From: Paenibacillus_E allorhizoplanae
Lineage (GTDB): Bacteria > Bacillota > Bacilli > Paenibacillales > NBRC-103111
DNA length: 64,000 nt
Direction: 5' to 3'
Assembly: GCF_927798215.1 (NCBI RefSeq)
Contig: NZ_CAKMMW010000020.1
Span: 62,001-126,000 of the forward strand
Within the stretch, counting starts at the first letter, position 1, and each line of letters begins with the position of its first letter. The notes below the pieces were generated by a model. That model was not told the origin of the DNA and did not search any database. It was given only the letters and a program-made list of their open reading frames with translations. A program made the translations under genes and the position numbers. This document shows positions 35,469-44,146 of the stretch, in pieces.

Positions 35469-36137
35469 ATGATGCGAAACATGTGGGGTGGATATACCGT
35501 TGATCTTAACTTGATAGGGTCCGGAGCTTTAGGCAAGGTCTATAAAGCTTATGATTCGAAAGGACGTCAGCTGGCAATCAAAGAGACTTCCAACCGTGAG
35601 GCGGCAAGACGCGAAGCGCGAATTATGCAGAGTTACCGGGTTGGTGAGTTTTTGCCACGCTATTATGATTATTTTGAAATCGGGGAAAAAGGCTATTTGG
35701 TCACTGAGTATATCCGGGGGACGACTTTGGGCGATGACTTTCATAATACCTTCACCAATAAGCGGGATCAGGACTTAAGTGTAGAGATTACAATCAACAT
35801 CCTCAAGGGTATTAGACAACTCCACAAAACGGGCTATATCCATAATGATGTACTGCCCAAGAATGTAATGATACTTCACAATAAGCCAGAGACGGTTAAA
35901 GTAATAGATTTCAACATTGCCAAGAAGATTGTGAGTCCCGCTGTTATGAAAAAGGAGCTGCAGGATGTGTGCAAAATATGCGCTTTCCTCATGAACGGGA
36001 CGCTAGCTGATATCCATAAGGCGGAAATTCGCGATAGAGATCTTAGACATGTGTTATTAAATCCCTTTGACGTAAACGATAAGGACAGGTATCCATCGAC
36101 TGACGCACTCATTGCCGCATTGCGACCATTTTGCTAA
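35469..36137 (+). CDS. Small Hanks-type protein kinase, atypical motifs
   Basis: 222 aa, soluble. Glycine loop GSGALGKV (17-24), LAIK (Lys38), and a C-helix Glu candidate in REARIM. The catalytic loop is YIHNDVLPKNVM (HND in place of HRD, catalytic Asp kept) and the magnesium motif is DFNIAKK in place of DFG. The C-lobe is short and there is no transmembrane or PASTA region. It could phosphorylate proteins or small molecules such as lipopolysaccharide-type sugars. It follows the polysaccharide operon by 180 nt on the same strand and starts after GGGGGG; functional linkage is possible but unproven. Confidence 0.8.
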   Translation: MMRNMWGGYTVDLNLIGSGALGKVYKAYDSKGRQLAIKETSNREAARREARIMQSYRVGEFLPRYYDYFEIGEKGYLVTEYIRGTTLGDDFHNTFTNKRDQDLSVEITINILKGIRQLHKTGYIHNDVLPKNVMILHNKPETVKVIDFNIAKKIVSPAVMKKELQDVCKICAFLMNGTLADIHKAEIRDRDLRHVLLNPFDVNDKDRYPSTDALIAALRPFC

Positions 36138-36174
36138 GGCTTGCACTACTGATGCCGGGGAAAAGAATGCTAAA

Positions 36175-36238
36175 GCCGCATGAATATGCGGCGGCAACTC
36201 CAGAGAATAGTTAATCTGACATGCGGCGGAGGTTTTTT
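36175..36238 (+). terminator. Terminator region with alternative stems
   Basis: GCCGCATG at 36175 can pair either with the nearby ATGCGGC (36186-36192) or with CATGCGGC at 36220-36227; the latter leads into GGAGGTTTTTT. Two mutually exclusive pairings precede the U-tract, so it may be just a compound terminator for the kinase gene. Confidence 0.5.
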
Positions 36239-36456
36239 AGGCAAGACATAATCATTCGATGAAATGAGGAGTGGGCGCAAAGATAATGTCAAATAGAACA
36301 CGTAAAAAATCTTTTTTCTGGGTGTGGCAGTTCACTTCTATAGGTAATTTATGGAGGCGGATTTGAATAAAATCAAGCTATATAGATAATTTTAAAAAGT
36401 CAGCAAGATCCCACTGATGTTAAGGGATCCTGCTCACACTTTATTAAACTTAGTCC
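36239..36456. other. Intergenic, nothing recognised
   Basis: Convergent spacer between the kinase and the minus-strand DUF3231 gene. ATCCCACTGATGTTAAGGGAT at 36408-36428 forms a short hairpin that could terminate the DUF3231 transcript; no other structure was recognised. Confidence 0.4.
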
Positions 36457-36975
36457 TTAAGCATTAATAGTCTCAGGTCTTTTTATTTGTAGTGGAGGAG
36501 GAATAAGCCAACCTTTTTCTTTACTCATTTCTAATATTTTTAATCCTAAGGCTGTTTTAGTTATATGATACTTCGCAAAAAGAGCGCCAATGTCTTCTCT
36601 AATAGCTTGTCCCATTGCTTGACTACAAGCAACTAGTCCAAGTGAAGTATCAGATGCAATTTTGGCGGAAATTTCAGGATCTGTAAATCTTGCACCAACT
36701 GGAATTTCTTCAAGTTTAACTGACGGTCTTTCAGGAAGCATAGGAATTGGTGAAATTCCGTTATCAATAAGAATTTTATCCAGCTCTTTGATTTCCAACT
36801 TTGCTTGATCAATAAGATCGTCCAGAACCTTTTTTAGTTCTTTGTCGCCTGAGTGATTTGAATAAGCTTGATAGCAAGATAATGCGCCTTTTGCTACTGT
36901 CGAAGCTTGCCATACACTAAAAATTTCGCCGTAGTGCAGAGGTTCATCTTTTGGATTTCCACTTAAAATTCCCAT
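36457..36975 (-). CDS. DUF3231-family protein, single domain
   Basis: 172 aa, ATG after AAGGAG. One ferritin-like helical module (PLHYGEIFSVWQASTVAKGA..., ending GWLIPPP, a C-terminal phrase typical of the family). Function unknown; spore-coat relationship has been proposed for the family. Smaller sibling of the 27287-28297 protein. Monocistronic by position. Confidence 0.88.
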   Translation of the reverse strand: MGILSGNPKDEPLHYGEIFSVWQASTVAKGALSCYQAYSNHSGDKELKKVLDDLIDQAKLEIKELDKILIDNGISPIPMLPERPSVKLEEIPVGARFTDPEISAKIASDTSLGLVACSQAMGQAIREDIGALFAKYHITKTALGLKILEMSKEKGWLIPPPLQIKRPETINA

Positions 36976-37494
36976 TTTATAAGCTCCTTCTAATATTAAT
37001 TATTTACTAACTGTACTATTATGTCTGAATGCACCCTTAAAATTCATGGATACTTATAAAAGTTGAACTAAACAGTGACTCCGCCATAGTGTTCCTATCA
37101 CACAATCCATGCATGTAGATACCCTTTTCATTTTTGTAAATATCACCGATGAGTGGCAGAACAATGGGAAAGCACCTGCGAATAGAAGGTAGAACGGGAA
37201 TCAACATGGAATTTCCCAACGTCATAATTAATGGAATGGACGCAGTAGAAACACGTTATCATCTCTTGCATTAAGTTACGCAATCGTTATTGATATAATC
37301 CTGTTTATATGTACCATTATTCATCGAGGAATTATAACTGAGACTTATTTTTGAGGAGTAGTAGTCAAAATTATAAAATCACCTATAATAAAAAATTTAT
37401 AGGTGATTTACATTAGCCTGTCCTATTATTAAGTATAAAAAGTTAGATAAAAGGTCGAATAGAGGTATTTCTTCATTAATAAAAAAATAGGATA
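36976..37494. other. Intergenic region with hairpin and possible transporter debris
   Basis: 519 nt. On the minus strand, around 37170-37225, LIMTLGNSMLIPVLPSI resembles the N-terminus of MFS drug exporters, but the frame soon loses resemblance, so it would be a fragment. A strong hairpin lies at 37376-37409. No intact gene. Confidence 0.4.
37376..37409. terminator. Bidirectional hairpin terminator
   Basis: AAATCACCTATAA and TTATAGGTGATTT form a perfect 13-bp stem around an A/T loop. It could serve the minus-strand WGxxGxxG gene at 37495-37941, 85 nt downstream of its stop. Confidence 0.65.
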
Positions 37495-37941
37495 TTATTT
37501 ATAGCTTTCGTTTCTGCCGCGATTATTCCCTCTAAGTCCTACAAGGCCTAATAGTCCTACTAAACCAAGCCATCCCCAATCCATATCATTGTCGTCTACC
37601 TTAGTGGCCTTAGCACGATAGGATGACATATCATAATTGCTGCGGTTAGTGTTTGATACGACGCCTGAACCGTTGGTGCTTTGGCCAGTGTACGTATTGC
37701 CTGTCGTCCCGTATGTTGGTGTTGTAGTTGGGGTAGTCCCAGTCACTGTTCCGGCCGATTTTCCGTCAGTGGTCCTAGTCCCCGATATTGTATCGTAATT
37801 GCTCCCCGTATAGCCCGATGTTGTGGTAGTACTGGTCCCTATTGTCCCCGAAGTACCTGTATTTGCATACGCACCAACTGCACCAAAGCTCAATGCTGCC
37901 GTAAAAGCTACCGCCAATGTTAACGTACGAAACTTTTTCAC
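37495..37941 (-). CDS. WGxxGxxG-motif secreted/surface protein
   Basis: 148 aa, GTG start 11 nt after GAGGGG. Signal peptide 1-26 (ends AVGAYA), then about 80 residues dominated by Thr, Ser and Gly with few charges, then DNDMDWGWLGLVGLLGLVGL: the WGxxGxxG motif and a hydrophobic C-terminal segment, followed by a basic tail (RGNNRGRNESYK). The C-terminal arrangement (motif, hydrophobic, basic) resembles sorting signals. Such proteins are common in Paenibacillus and Bacillus; role unknown. Confidence 0.85.
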   Translation of the reverse strand: MKKFRTLTLAVAFTAALSFGAVGAYANTGTSGTIGTSTTTTSGYTGSNYDTISGTRTTDGKSAGTVTGTTPTTTPTYGTTGNTYTGQSTNGSGVVSNTNRSNYDMSSYRAKATKVDDNDMDWGWLGLVGLLGLVGLRGNNRGRNESYK

Positions 37942-38482
37942 TTATGTCTTTTCCCCTCTCAGCTTATATTTGTCGTACAAAACTTATCATGCTCCGTTTC
38001 GTTCCGTATTAACTTAGAAGTTGGTGGAAAACAGGGGCTACGAGGAGGGCAAATCGTACCATCTTTGAGATCCGACGCTGCTGTCGGACAACAAGATATT
38101 AATGCGCGTAAGGGCGGCACAAATAAGAGGCATTTATTTAAAGTTTCTGATCATAATGAAGATATTGCTGCAAGTGGTAGTAAGATGCAAATTTTGAAGG
38201 AAGATCATGGACTGATAAGGAAGGGGAAAACAAATTTATTATCGAAGTGTATGTAAACTCAATTTATTAAGGCACTTCTAAATTGGTCTTTCACCTACTT
38301 TTATTAATCATATACTGAATGAGCTAGAGGAATATCATCGAATTCCTCAGGCGCTTTTGGCAAATGCCCTGGATTGAAAACCCTCCTGAGAATACTATAT
38401 ATCTACTATTTCACAATCGTTTTTGAATACTTGAACCGCTATAATCATATCGAAAACCATTGATCTGACTATATATATCCTA
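37942..38482. other. Intergenic, nothing recognised
   Basis: 541 nt. A 63-codon plus-strand frame (38065-38256) lacks a ribosome site and resembles no family I know. No convincing repeat or RNA structure. Confidence 0.4.
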
Positions 38483-39346
38483 TTACTGAATCTTGTTATC
38501 TACATATCGTCCATGGCCGGGGACAGCTATCCGTTTAAAATCGGCCGCCAATTGAGACAATCCGCTTGTAAGTTCCTCGCCAGACATAGGTACTCCATGA
38601 CCGGTAATAGCTACACTCGGCTTTAAAACCTCTAGCTTTTTAACGGATTGCTCAGCCGCATGCCAATCGGTTGTAAAATATACCGGAGGACCTGTTAACT
38701 GCTTCTTCTGAGTGATAACCTTGTATAGTGAATCTTGCTCAACCGTTACAAAGGCATCACCTGCAATAAGTGCTCTATCCATATCCCTAAACAGTGAAAC
38801 ATGCCCAGGTGTATGTCCTGATGTATGGATCCATCGCCATCCTGGCATGCCGGGGATACTTCCATCAGAGGGTAAAGCCCGAACATGACTTCCAAGATTG
38901 ATGGGTTCATTAGGAAAGAAAGGTGATATCTTTGCTAAAATACCACCTTCAACGGAACCGTCAGGTTCCGGATAACTGGTTTGTCCTGTTAAATAAGGTA
39001 ATTCTAACTCGTGAGCATAGACGAATACATTCCAAGCCACTACTAGGTCAATAACAGCGCCAACATGATCAAAGTGACCATGTGTTAAAATAATTGCCTT
39101 TGGTCTTGACTCTGCGCCAAAACGATCTTCAACTATTTTCAATACATGGTTTGCGGATTGTGGCATACCTGTATCAACTAACACCCAATCTTCGGCAGTG
39201 CCCACTAAGCTTATATTTACGATCTGATTAGTATAGCAGAAAAGATCGTGGCTAACCTCTTCGCCAACACCGCTTCTAATGGAAGTCATCGGTATATAAT
39301 TATCTGCCAATGTATCTTTCATATCTCCGTTATGAGTATGTTCCAT
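38483..39346 (-). CDS. Metallo-beta-lactamase-fold hydrolase
   Basis: 287 aa, ATG after AAGGGGAAGG. Metal-binding THGHFDH (His89, His91, Asp93, His94), WIHTSGHTPGH (third His), AGDAF (bridging Asp) and TGHGVPM (last His) are all intact. No signal peptide. Glyoxalase II, lactonase and quinone-type hydrolases share this fold; the sequence gives no clear substrate. Single-gene unit on the minus strand. Confidence 0.9.
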   Translation of the reverse strand: MEHTHNGDMKDTLADNYIPMTSIRSGVGEEVSHDLFCYTNQIVNISLVGTAEDWVLVDTGMPQSANHVLKIVEDRFGAESRPKAIILTHGHFDHVGAVIDLVVAWNVFVYAHELELPYLTGQTSYPEPDGSVEGGILAKISPFFPNEPINLGSHVRALPSDGSIPGMPGWRWIHTSGHTPGHVSLFRDMDRALIAGDAFVTVEQDSLYKVITQKKQLTGPPVYFTTDWHAAEQSVKKLEVLKPSVAITGHGVPMSGEELTSGLSQLAADFKRIAVPGHGRYVDNKIQ

Positions 39347-39494
39347 GACCTTCCCCTTATTTTAGAATCTTTTCATTCTCGATATTATGTCCAATCTAAC
39401 TCGATAGTTATAACTGAATATAGAAGAAACTAACTGAAAAGTGAATTTTTGATTATTTCTTTTGGACATAATACAACAGAGGTGATCACATCAC

Positions 39495-39596
39495 ATGCGC
39501 TGTTTACTTTGCGAAAATGAGCAAGTCTTAAAAGGTAAAAAAACGAAGTGTTTTATATGTACCATTATCAAGCGTCGATTTTCACCTGAAATTTAA
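39495..39596 (+). CDS. Tiny Cys4 (zinc-ribbon-like) protein
   Basis: 33 aa, MRCLLCENEQV...KTKCFICTIIKRR: two CxxC pairs 13 residues apart, then a basic stretch. The ATG lies 12 nt after GAGGTGA. The two CxxC knuckles suggest a zinc or iron-sulfur site. The gene is too small for family assignment. Confidence 0.4.
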   Translation: MRCLLCENEQVLKGKKTKCFICTIIKRRFSPEI

Positions 39597-39607
39597 CTAA
39601 ATTTAAC

Positions 39608-39730
39608 TATAACGACAATCTCATCATTATCGACTGTGGATCCAAATTTCCAGATGAAAGCTAGTTGGGCATAGATCTGATTATTCCTGATAGCTCTTAC
39701 TTACTTAAAAATAAAGATAAAGTAAGAGGC
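39608..39730 (+). pseudogene. Fragment of ribonuclease J gene
   Basis: Translation from 39608 gives NLIIIDCGSKFPDES, a TAG stop at 39662, then LGIDLIIPDSSYLLKNKDKV, which matches the N-terminal part of RNase J (IDAGIKFPEDELLGIDYVIPD in B. subtilis RnjA). Resemblance ends before the HxHxDH motif. A 120-nt fragment of a housekeeping gene with an in-frame stop, not functional. Confidence 0.6.
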
Positions 39731-39867
39731 TATAGTTATGGATGGTCTGATTTTTTTGGATGTTTTGCAGAGAAGATTAGAGCGTCTTTTAGGGACTTTA
39801 CGAATCAACTGGGATAAAATACAAGTTAAATTCTCATACTAACTTCGAGACGATGGAGGTGAAATCT

Positions 39868-40038
39868 ATGCCCAAAAATGACGCAGATCCCAAATATGAC
39901 CGCGAAGATAACCGAGCAGATAGTAAAAACAATCAGCAAAATCATGCCAATTTCCTTGAGGAAGCACAAACGTTGACGAGCGAGAAGGCCGCTGATTATG
40001 TTCCAAGTTTAAATGGTATCCCCAAAAATCAAGTTTGA
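39868..40038 (+). CDS. Small hydrophilic protein (MPKNDADPKYDREDN...)
   Basis: 56 aa from ATG 39868, 7 nt after GGAGGT. Highly charged, rich in Asn, Asp, Lys and Gln, no hydrophobic core; similar in style to the other small proteins at 40491, 40667 and 57706. Followed by an intrinsic terminator, so it forms its own transcription unit. Resembles small spore-core or stress proteins in composition only. Confidence 0.6.
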   Translation: MPKNDADPKYDREDNRADSKNNQQNHANFLEEAQTLTSEKAADYVPSLNGIPKNQV

Positions 40039-40044
40039 GTAACT

Positions 40045-40087
40045 GGCTGTTCTTCTCATCATAATTGATGAGAGTGCAGCCTTTTTA
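40045..40087 (+). terminator. Intrinsic terminator
   Basis: GGCTG...TCTCATCA and TGATGAGA...GCAGCC pair, with an internal mismatch, followed by TTTTT. Ends the small gene at 39868-40038. Confidence 0.75.
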
Positions 40088-40198
40088 GTTGTTCTATCAG
40101 CACACAAAAATATGGAGCAGTTCTGTCGCTTCGGAAACTGTCGGGCTATACAAACATTATGAGCATATTCGCAATTAGGAGAGTGAGGGATTAATATA

Positions 40199-40333
40199 TT
40201 GACGAACATAATTTATATAAGTGGTGATGATGCCTCACCGATATATACGGGGTATCTCAAGGGTAAGAACTCGGAATGGAAGTTGGGTATCTTGACTAAT
40301 TTTAATGAAAAACAAGTTGGATTAATCCAATGA
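40199..40333 (+). CDS. Possible 44-aa small protein
   Basis: TTG start 8 nt after GAGGGA; MTNIIYISGDDASPIYTGYL and onward to LTNFNEKQVGLIQ. No known family. The ribosome site is reasonable, coding potential uncertain. Confidence 0.3.
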   Translation: MTNIIYISGDDASPIYTGYLKGKNSEWKLGILTNFNEKQVGLIQ

Positions 40334-40490
40334 ATTTCTTAACCGGGGATGTGTCTGGTGCGGGGCTGAGTTTGGTCCGTGGATAATGAATAGTATGTTG
40401 AACTGAGGAAGAATGATAATTCCCGGTATTTCAATAAACTACGAGGCCGCCGGATGACCAAAAACCAACCAGCGGCCTATACATATTTGT

Positions 40491-40592
40491 TTACTTCGAT
40501 TTCTTCTTAGCTGCAGATCTACCCTGCTTCTTCGGATCATCCGATGGTGGTGCGGCATGCTGTGAGCCGTTGGGTTTTATCGAATCAGACAT
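40491..40592 (-). CDS. Tiny lysine-rich protein (MSDSIKPNGS...)
   Basis: 33 aa, ATG 8 nt after AAAGGAG. Sequence MSDSIKPNGSQHAAPPSDDP then KKQGRSAAKKKSK. Ends in KKKSK like its upstream neighbour (ends QKKSK), and shares an MSxxxK start with the 57706 gene. Basic, disordered, no membrane segment. A GCCGC/GCGGC stem about 40 nt downstream may be its terminator. Confidence 0.6.
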   Translation of the reverse strand: MSDSIKPNGSQHAAPPSDDPKKQGRSAAKKKSK

Positions 40593-40666
40593 GTTCAAAT
40601 GCTCCTTTATTGAGAATTGTGATTAGTTATACGCATTTTTAAATTTTGACCGGAATCGTATCAGCT

Positions 40667-40747
40667 CTACTTCGATTTCTTTTGTTCTCCTGTTTTACCT
40701 GATGATACTGTATGCTTTGGGTTGTTGGTGTCTTTAGTTTTGCTCAT
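40667..40747 (-). CDS. Tiny lysine-rich protein (MSKTKDTNNP...)
   Basis: 26 aa, ATG 11 nt after AGGAGG. MSKTKDTNNPKHTVSSGKTG then EQKKSK. Same composition and C-terminal KKSK as the gene at 40491-40592, which lies 75 nt downstream on the same strand. Below the usual length cutoff for gene calling, but the ribosome site is strong. Confidence 0.55.
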   Translation of the reverse strand: MSKTKDTNNPKHTVSSGKTGEQKKSK

Positions 40748-40995
40748 GTTTATTGTGCACCTCCTGTCTTATTACATAAAAGTATTTCTCTAAACCGCAA
40801 TCCTTATTAGAAAAATGGTTGTAATTCGGAATACGTTTTTTGTTTATCCCGCCATGCTGATTGAGATAGATACATGTTTGAGCACACCCCTAATGAGTCG
40901 AATGGATTGAATAGTTATCATGCTACTCATTCTAACATTGGGAAATTTTTTCTAACTGTATATTTTTAGTGGGATGTTGTGTTTTAGATAGGCTA
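40748..40995. other. Intergenic, nothing recognised
   Basis: AT-rich spacer of about 250 nt between the tiny minus-strand genes and the UPF0158 remnant; no feature supported beyond the promoter region that the minus-strand genes must require. Confidence 0.35.
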
Positions 40996-40999
40996 TCAG

Positions 41000-41275
41000 C
41001 ATAATTGAGGATGAAAACGGGGTTTACGTGGACTTTACATTAAGAAACAACTTCAGAAGTATGAAATCATGGAAGAGTTTATTTTAGGTAATAAGGATCA
41101 AAAGAGTAGAGAAGAACTGTATGACTCCATACAAGGAAGAGGAGCTTTTCGAAGATTTAAAGATAGAATAATAGAACTTGGCGTTGATAAGTAGTGGTAC
41201 ACATTCAAAGAAAGTAAAATAAGGAAATTAGTAATTGAATGGTGTAATGAGCACAACATAGAAATCAAGGATTAA
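41000..41275 (+). pseudogene. UPF0158-family protein remnant
   Basis: From 41042 the frame reads YEIMEEFILGNKDQ, GRGAFRRFKDRIIELGVDK, an in-frame TAG at 41192-41194, then WYTFKESKIRKLVIEWCNEH and NIEIKD to a natural stop. This is the C-terminal half of UPF0158 (FrrFkd, WY, EWc.e..I). The N-terminal half is only hinted at in another frame (ENGVYVDFTLR), so there is also a frameshift. Non-functional. Confidence 0.65.
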
Positions 41276-41508
41276 GAACGGATCCTGATTGGCCGCCGTG
41301 GTGAATATCGGCAGCTTCATTACGGTAACGGGCACCATGTATCCGCCACCAATTTATCTGCGCCGAAAGGCAAATGTAACATCCTGCATGAAGCCAGGCT
41401 GCAGATCAAGTCTTATCATACTTACGTAACTTGGGTAACCGTAGGGATACTGGTTTACGGATTTGCTAATTTTGATTAGGGGATCATTAACATGACTTCA
41501 ATATAGAG
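41276..41508. other. Open stretch without start, unknown origin
   Basis: A plus-strand frame from about 41277 to 41479 is open (RILIGRRGEYRQLHYGNGHH and onward to VYGFANFD) but has no start codon context and no recognised homologue. It may be the end of a decayed gene; the terminator at 41509 lies 30 nt after its stop, which supports past transcription. Confidence 0.35.
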
Positions 41509-41553
41509 GCAAATACGAATCCGGAGGCACTCGCCAGATTCGTATTTGTTTTG
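41509..41553 (+). terminator. Intrinsic terminator
   Basis: AAATACGAAT(C) and (G)ATTCGTATTT form a strong stem with further C-G pairs (CCGG/GCCAG region), followed by GTTTTG. Confidence 0.75.
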
Positions 41554-41710
41554 AAAGGTACTCGGGACATAAACAAAGGTTCTTACTATTCACGAGGAAT
41601 TACAATGAATTTCGTAATTTGATAAAGAGTATTCTTTACAAAAGAATTCGAGCCAACGAGGAGCAAATGAAGAAGGCGCTAACCAAAGTAGCTCCATGCT
41701 ATTACTATTG

Positions 41711-42148
41711 CTATTTTTGGACGGCTTCAACTTTAGCAGGAGGGATTGGGGCCTTCTTATGAATCATTTCTCCGCCAAGATGACCAGTGTATGCTACAAG
41801 AATCACCATGACAAGAGCTCCAGCTAAATAAAAAGGATTCTTCCCGATATCCAACGTTCTCCAAAAGCGGAAGACTAATCGAGTCAATAGGAGGAGAATA
41901 GCTGCAACCATCGTTAACTGTCCGAATAATTGGTGGTCTGGAAAAAGTGGATTTTTTGTCCAAGCAGGTCCAGTGAGTACTGCTGCAGTTGCTCCCAAAG
42001 CGCCTACAGCCAAGCAGAGTAACCCCGCGAAATTCCATTCCTTTCTCTTAAATAATGCAGCGGTTAGGTCAAAGATAAAACTGAAAATTAACATTGCTAC
42101 AGGTACATGGTTAAAAACGTTGTGCAGATTATTTAACATAAAATCCAT
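41711..42148 (-). CDS. DUF2231-like membrane protein
   Basis: About 145 aa from ATG 42148 (an in-frame start at 42244 adds 32 residues with a further hydrophobic segment). Four transmembrane helices. NLHNVFNHVPVAMLIFSFIFDL at the start has the His residues typical of DUF2231 (NxHP..H.P), which in some members bind heme; further His in PDHQLFGQ and TGHLGG. Probably a small redox or heme-associated membrane protein; inference from family. Confidence 0.7.
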   Translation of the reverse strand: MDFMLNNLHNVFNHVPVAMLIFSFIFDLTAALFKRKEWNFAGLLCLAVGALGATAAVLTGPAWTKNPLFPDHQLFGQLTMVAAILLLLTRLVFRFWRTLDIGKNPFYLAGALVMVILVAYTGHLGGEMIHKKAPIPPAKVEAVQK

Positions 42149-42465
42149 AATAATTAATACCCCTATTCCCATTAATTTACTTACATTTAAAAGTATCGCA
42201 GAAGAATATATAAATATCAATAATTTTTTTACATAATTCGACAAAAGACTTTTTTTCTATCTGGCGTAAAAATATTACGACTAATCTATTTTTGCTATCG
42301 CTAATTTATATAAAAATAGGTTATTTGTGATTGATTATATCTTTGGGGGAACGCTAATAGCCTTCATGATGACCCACAAAGTTCCAGTATTGTACTGGAA
42401 CAATTAAAATACTTAATGCGTTATAATCGTAGGAAGGTTGTTTTTTATAATAGGGGGAGAACATT

Positions 42466-43131
42466 TTGAAAAAGAAGCTAGTCATAACTACAGTCGTTCT
42501 TGCAACAGTTATCGGTTGTGCCACTGCATATGCATTCTCAGAGTACAAAATAGAAGCGAAAGTAGTGCCATTCGCATATCACCTTGCAGGTGAAAACAGA
42601 GACACACTGAAGGGTGATAACTATTATGGTGCAGGTGATAAGGTCGGTCTTCCTCAAAGCATCCATTATCAAGGAACTCAATATGTACCTATTCGTGATA
42701 TTGCTAATACCCTATTTCTTGAGATAGACTGGGATAGTGCTAAAAAAGTCGCAATTTTAAAACCGGTAACAGGTACAGACGCGATACCTCAAAATCTCGA
42801 TGCACTAATAGAAGTGTATAGTCAACAATTACAGGTACTTCAGGGTATAAAAGCGAGCCACCGCGAAGTAGCTCTTACAGAAATCGAAGATGGATATATC
42901 AACAAAGATACTGCAATTAAAATTGCAAAAGAAACAGAACCAAATGCAAACGTAAAATGGGAAGCAACTTTCAATAAGGAATGGCAGATTGATGCTGGAG
43001 TTAAATTGCCAGGTCAACCAGCCTGGGTTGTAAAAGGCGTTTTCCCTTTGGGTAATCAAATATTAGTAATGATCGACGCTGTTTCAGGAAAACAACTAGC
43101 CGTCACTGAAATAGAAGTTAGTCCAAAATAA
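42466..43131 (+). CDS. Secreted stalk-domain + PepSY-like protein
   Basis: 221 aa, TTG start after GGGGGAG. Signal peptide 1-22 (ends ATAYA). Residues about 58-105 form a copper-amine-oxidase-N-type stalk motif (SIHYQGTQYVPIRDIANTLFLEIDWDS). Residues about 145-218 look like PepSY: DTAIKIAKETEPNANVKWEA, and AWVVKGVF...VMIDAVSGKQLAV. PepSY domains often inhibit proteases or bind in the wall. Monocistronic with its own terminator. Confidence 0.8.
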   Translation: MKKKLVITTVVLATVIGCATAYAFSEYKIEAKVVPFAYHLAGENRDTLKGDNYYGAGDKVGLPQSIHYQGTQYVPIRDIANTLFLEIDWDSAKKVAILKPVTGTDAIPQNLDALIEVYSQQLQVLQGIKASHREVALTEIEDGYINKDTAIKIAKETEPNANVKWEATFNKEWQIDAGVKLPGQPAWVVKGVFPLGNQILVMIDAVSGKQLAVTEIEVSPK

Positions 43132-43172
43132 AAAGTGATTTTGAACTGGCAAAAAACAATAATTGAACAAAA

Positions 43173-43214
43173 CAAGGAGCAGTTCTGCCTCGGCAACTGC
43201 TCCTTGATTTTTTT
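43173..43214 (+). terminator. Perfect intrinsic terminator
   Basis: CAAGGAGCAGTT and AACTGCTCCTTG form a perfect 12-bp stem, loop CTGCCTCGGC, followed by ATTTTTTT. Confidence 0.9.
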
Positions 43215-43254
43215 ACTGTTTGGAAGAAATGAATGAGAAATTGGAGTTGAGAAA

Positions 43255-44070
43255 GTGCTCAAAGAAGAATTAAGAATAATCGTGGGAAATAATTTTTCTC
43301 TACCACTAGGAATAGATGAATATTCGATGGTTAAGCAAGTTGTTGATTTACTTGCTTCTACAGATCCAGAATTACGTGATAAGTTAGCGTATAGGATACT
43401 AGATAATTGGCTATTGGAAAAAAAGTTACTTCCAGATGAACAATTAGTGAAATTGCTCGATAATGCTATGTCTCATAATATGTTATTCAATAGGATTGGG
43501 GAAGTAGGCACAGATAGTATCTTTTTCCGTTCGTTCTCCTCATTATTAGTTGCTTTGTTGCTTATCCGTGATAATAGGGATCAATACTTAACTGAAAATA
43601 AAGTTCGTAACATAATGAATTCGCTAATCACCTATTGTAAGAGCGAAAAGGATTTTCGTGGCTATGTAGAAGGAAAAGGTTGGGCACATGCAGCAGCCCA
43701 TATTTCTGATGCCCTTGTAGAATGTGTCCGCAACAGGTTCGTAGGGTTAGAAGAGTGCAAGTTGGTGTGGAGTGGACTAAACTCAATACTTGAAAGTGCT
43801 CCAGAAGTGTTTAGTTCAGAAGAAGATGAGCGCATAGCTACTACTGTAACTGCAATGGTGGAGTTGGGGAAGGTACATCTCTCGGTAATATGTGAGTGGC
43901 TTATGAATGTAAAATTACCTACAATAAATGAAGTAACTAGAAGACATATTCGAATTAATTTCAAGCATTTTACACGATGTCTTATGATACGGCTATCAGA
44001 AAAAGGATTGTTAGTTGCAGGAAATGATCTGATAAGGGTTGAGAGGAGATTTAATCCGTACAATGAATAA
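43255..44070 (+). CDS. DUF2785-family protein
   Basis: 271 aa, GTG start with weak site. All-helical soluble protein. The central block DFRGYVEGKGWAHAAAHISDAL is diagnostic for DUF2785, a HEAT-like family of unknown function common in Bacilli, often near resistance or stress genes. No catalytic motif is evident. Confidence 0.85.
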   Translation: MLKEELRIIVGNNFSLPLGIDEYSMVKQVVDLLASTDPELRDKLAYRILDNWLLEKKLLPDEQLVKLLDNAMSHNMLFNRIGEVGTDSIFFRSFSSLLVALLLIRDNRDQYLTENKVRNIMNSLITYCKSEKDFRGYVEGKGWAHAAAHISDALVECVRNRFVGLEECKLVWSGLNSILESAPEVFSSEEDERIATTVTAMVELGKVHLSVICEWLMNVKLPTINEVTRRHIRINFKHFTRCLMIRLSEKGLLVAGNDLIRVERRFNPYNE

Positions 44071-44146
44071 AATCTTTCCGCAACAATTGATAATTGACAG
44101 CGTAAACATTAGGAGAACAAAAAAATGGAAATGAGTGAGGGAGATA

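Noticed and set aside
37037..37225. 62-codon minus-strand open frame as a gene
   Set aside because: Only its first 17 residues resemble anything (MFS helix 1); treated as debris.
38065..38256. 63-codon plus-strand frame
   Set aside because: No ribosome site, no recognisable pattern, low-complexity charged composition.
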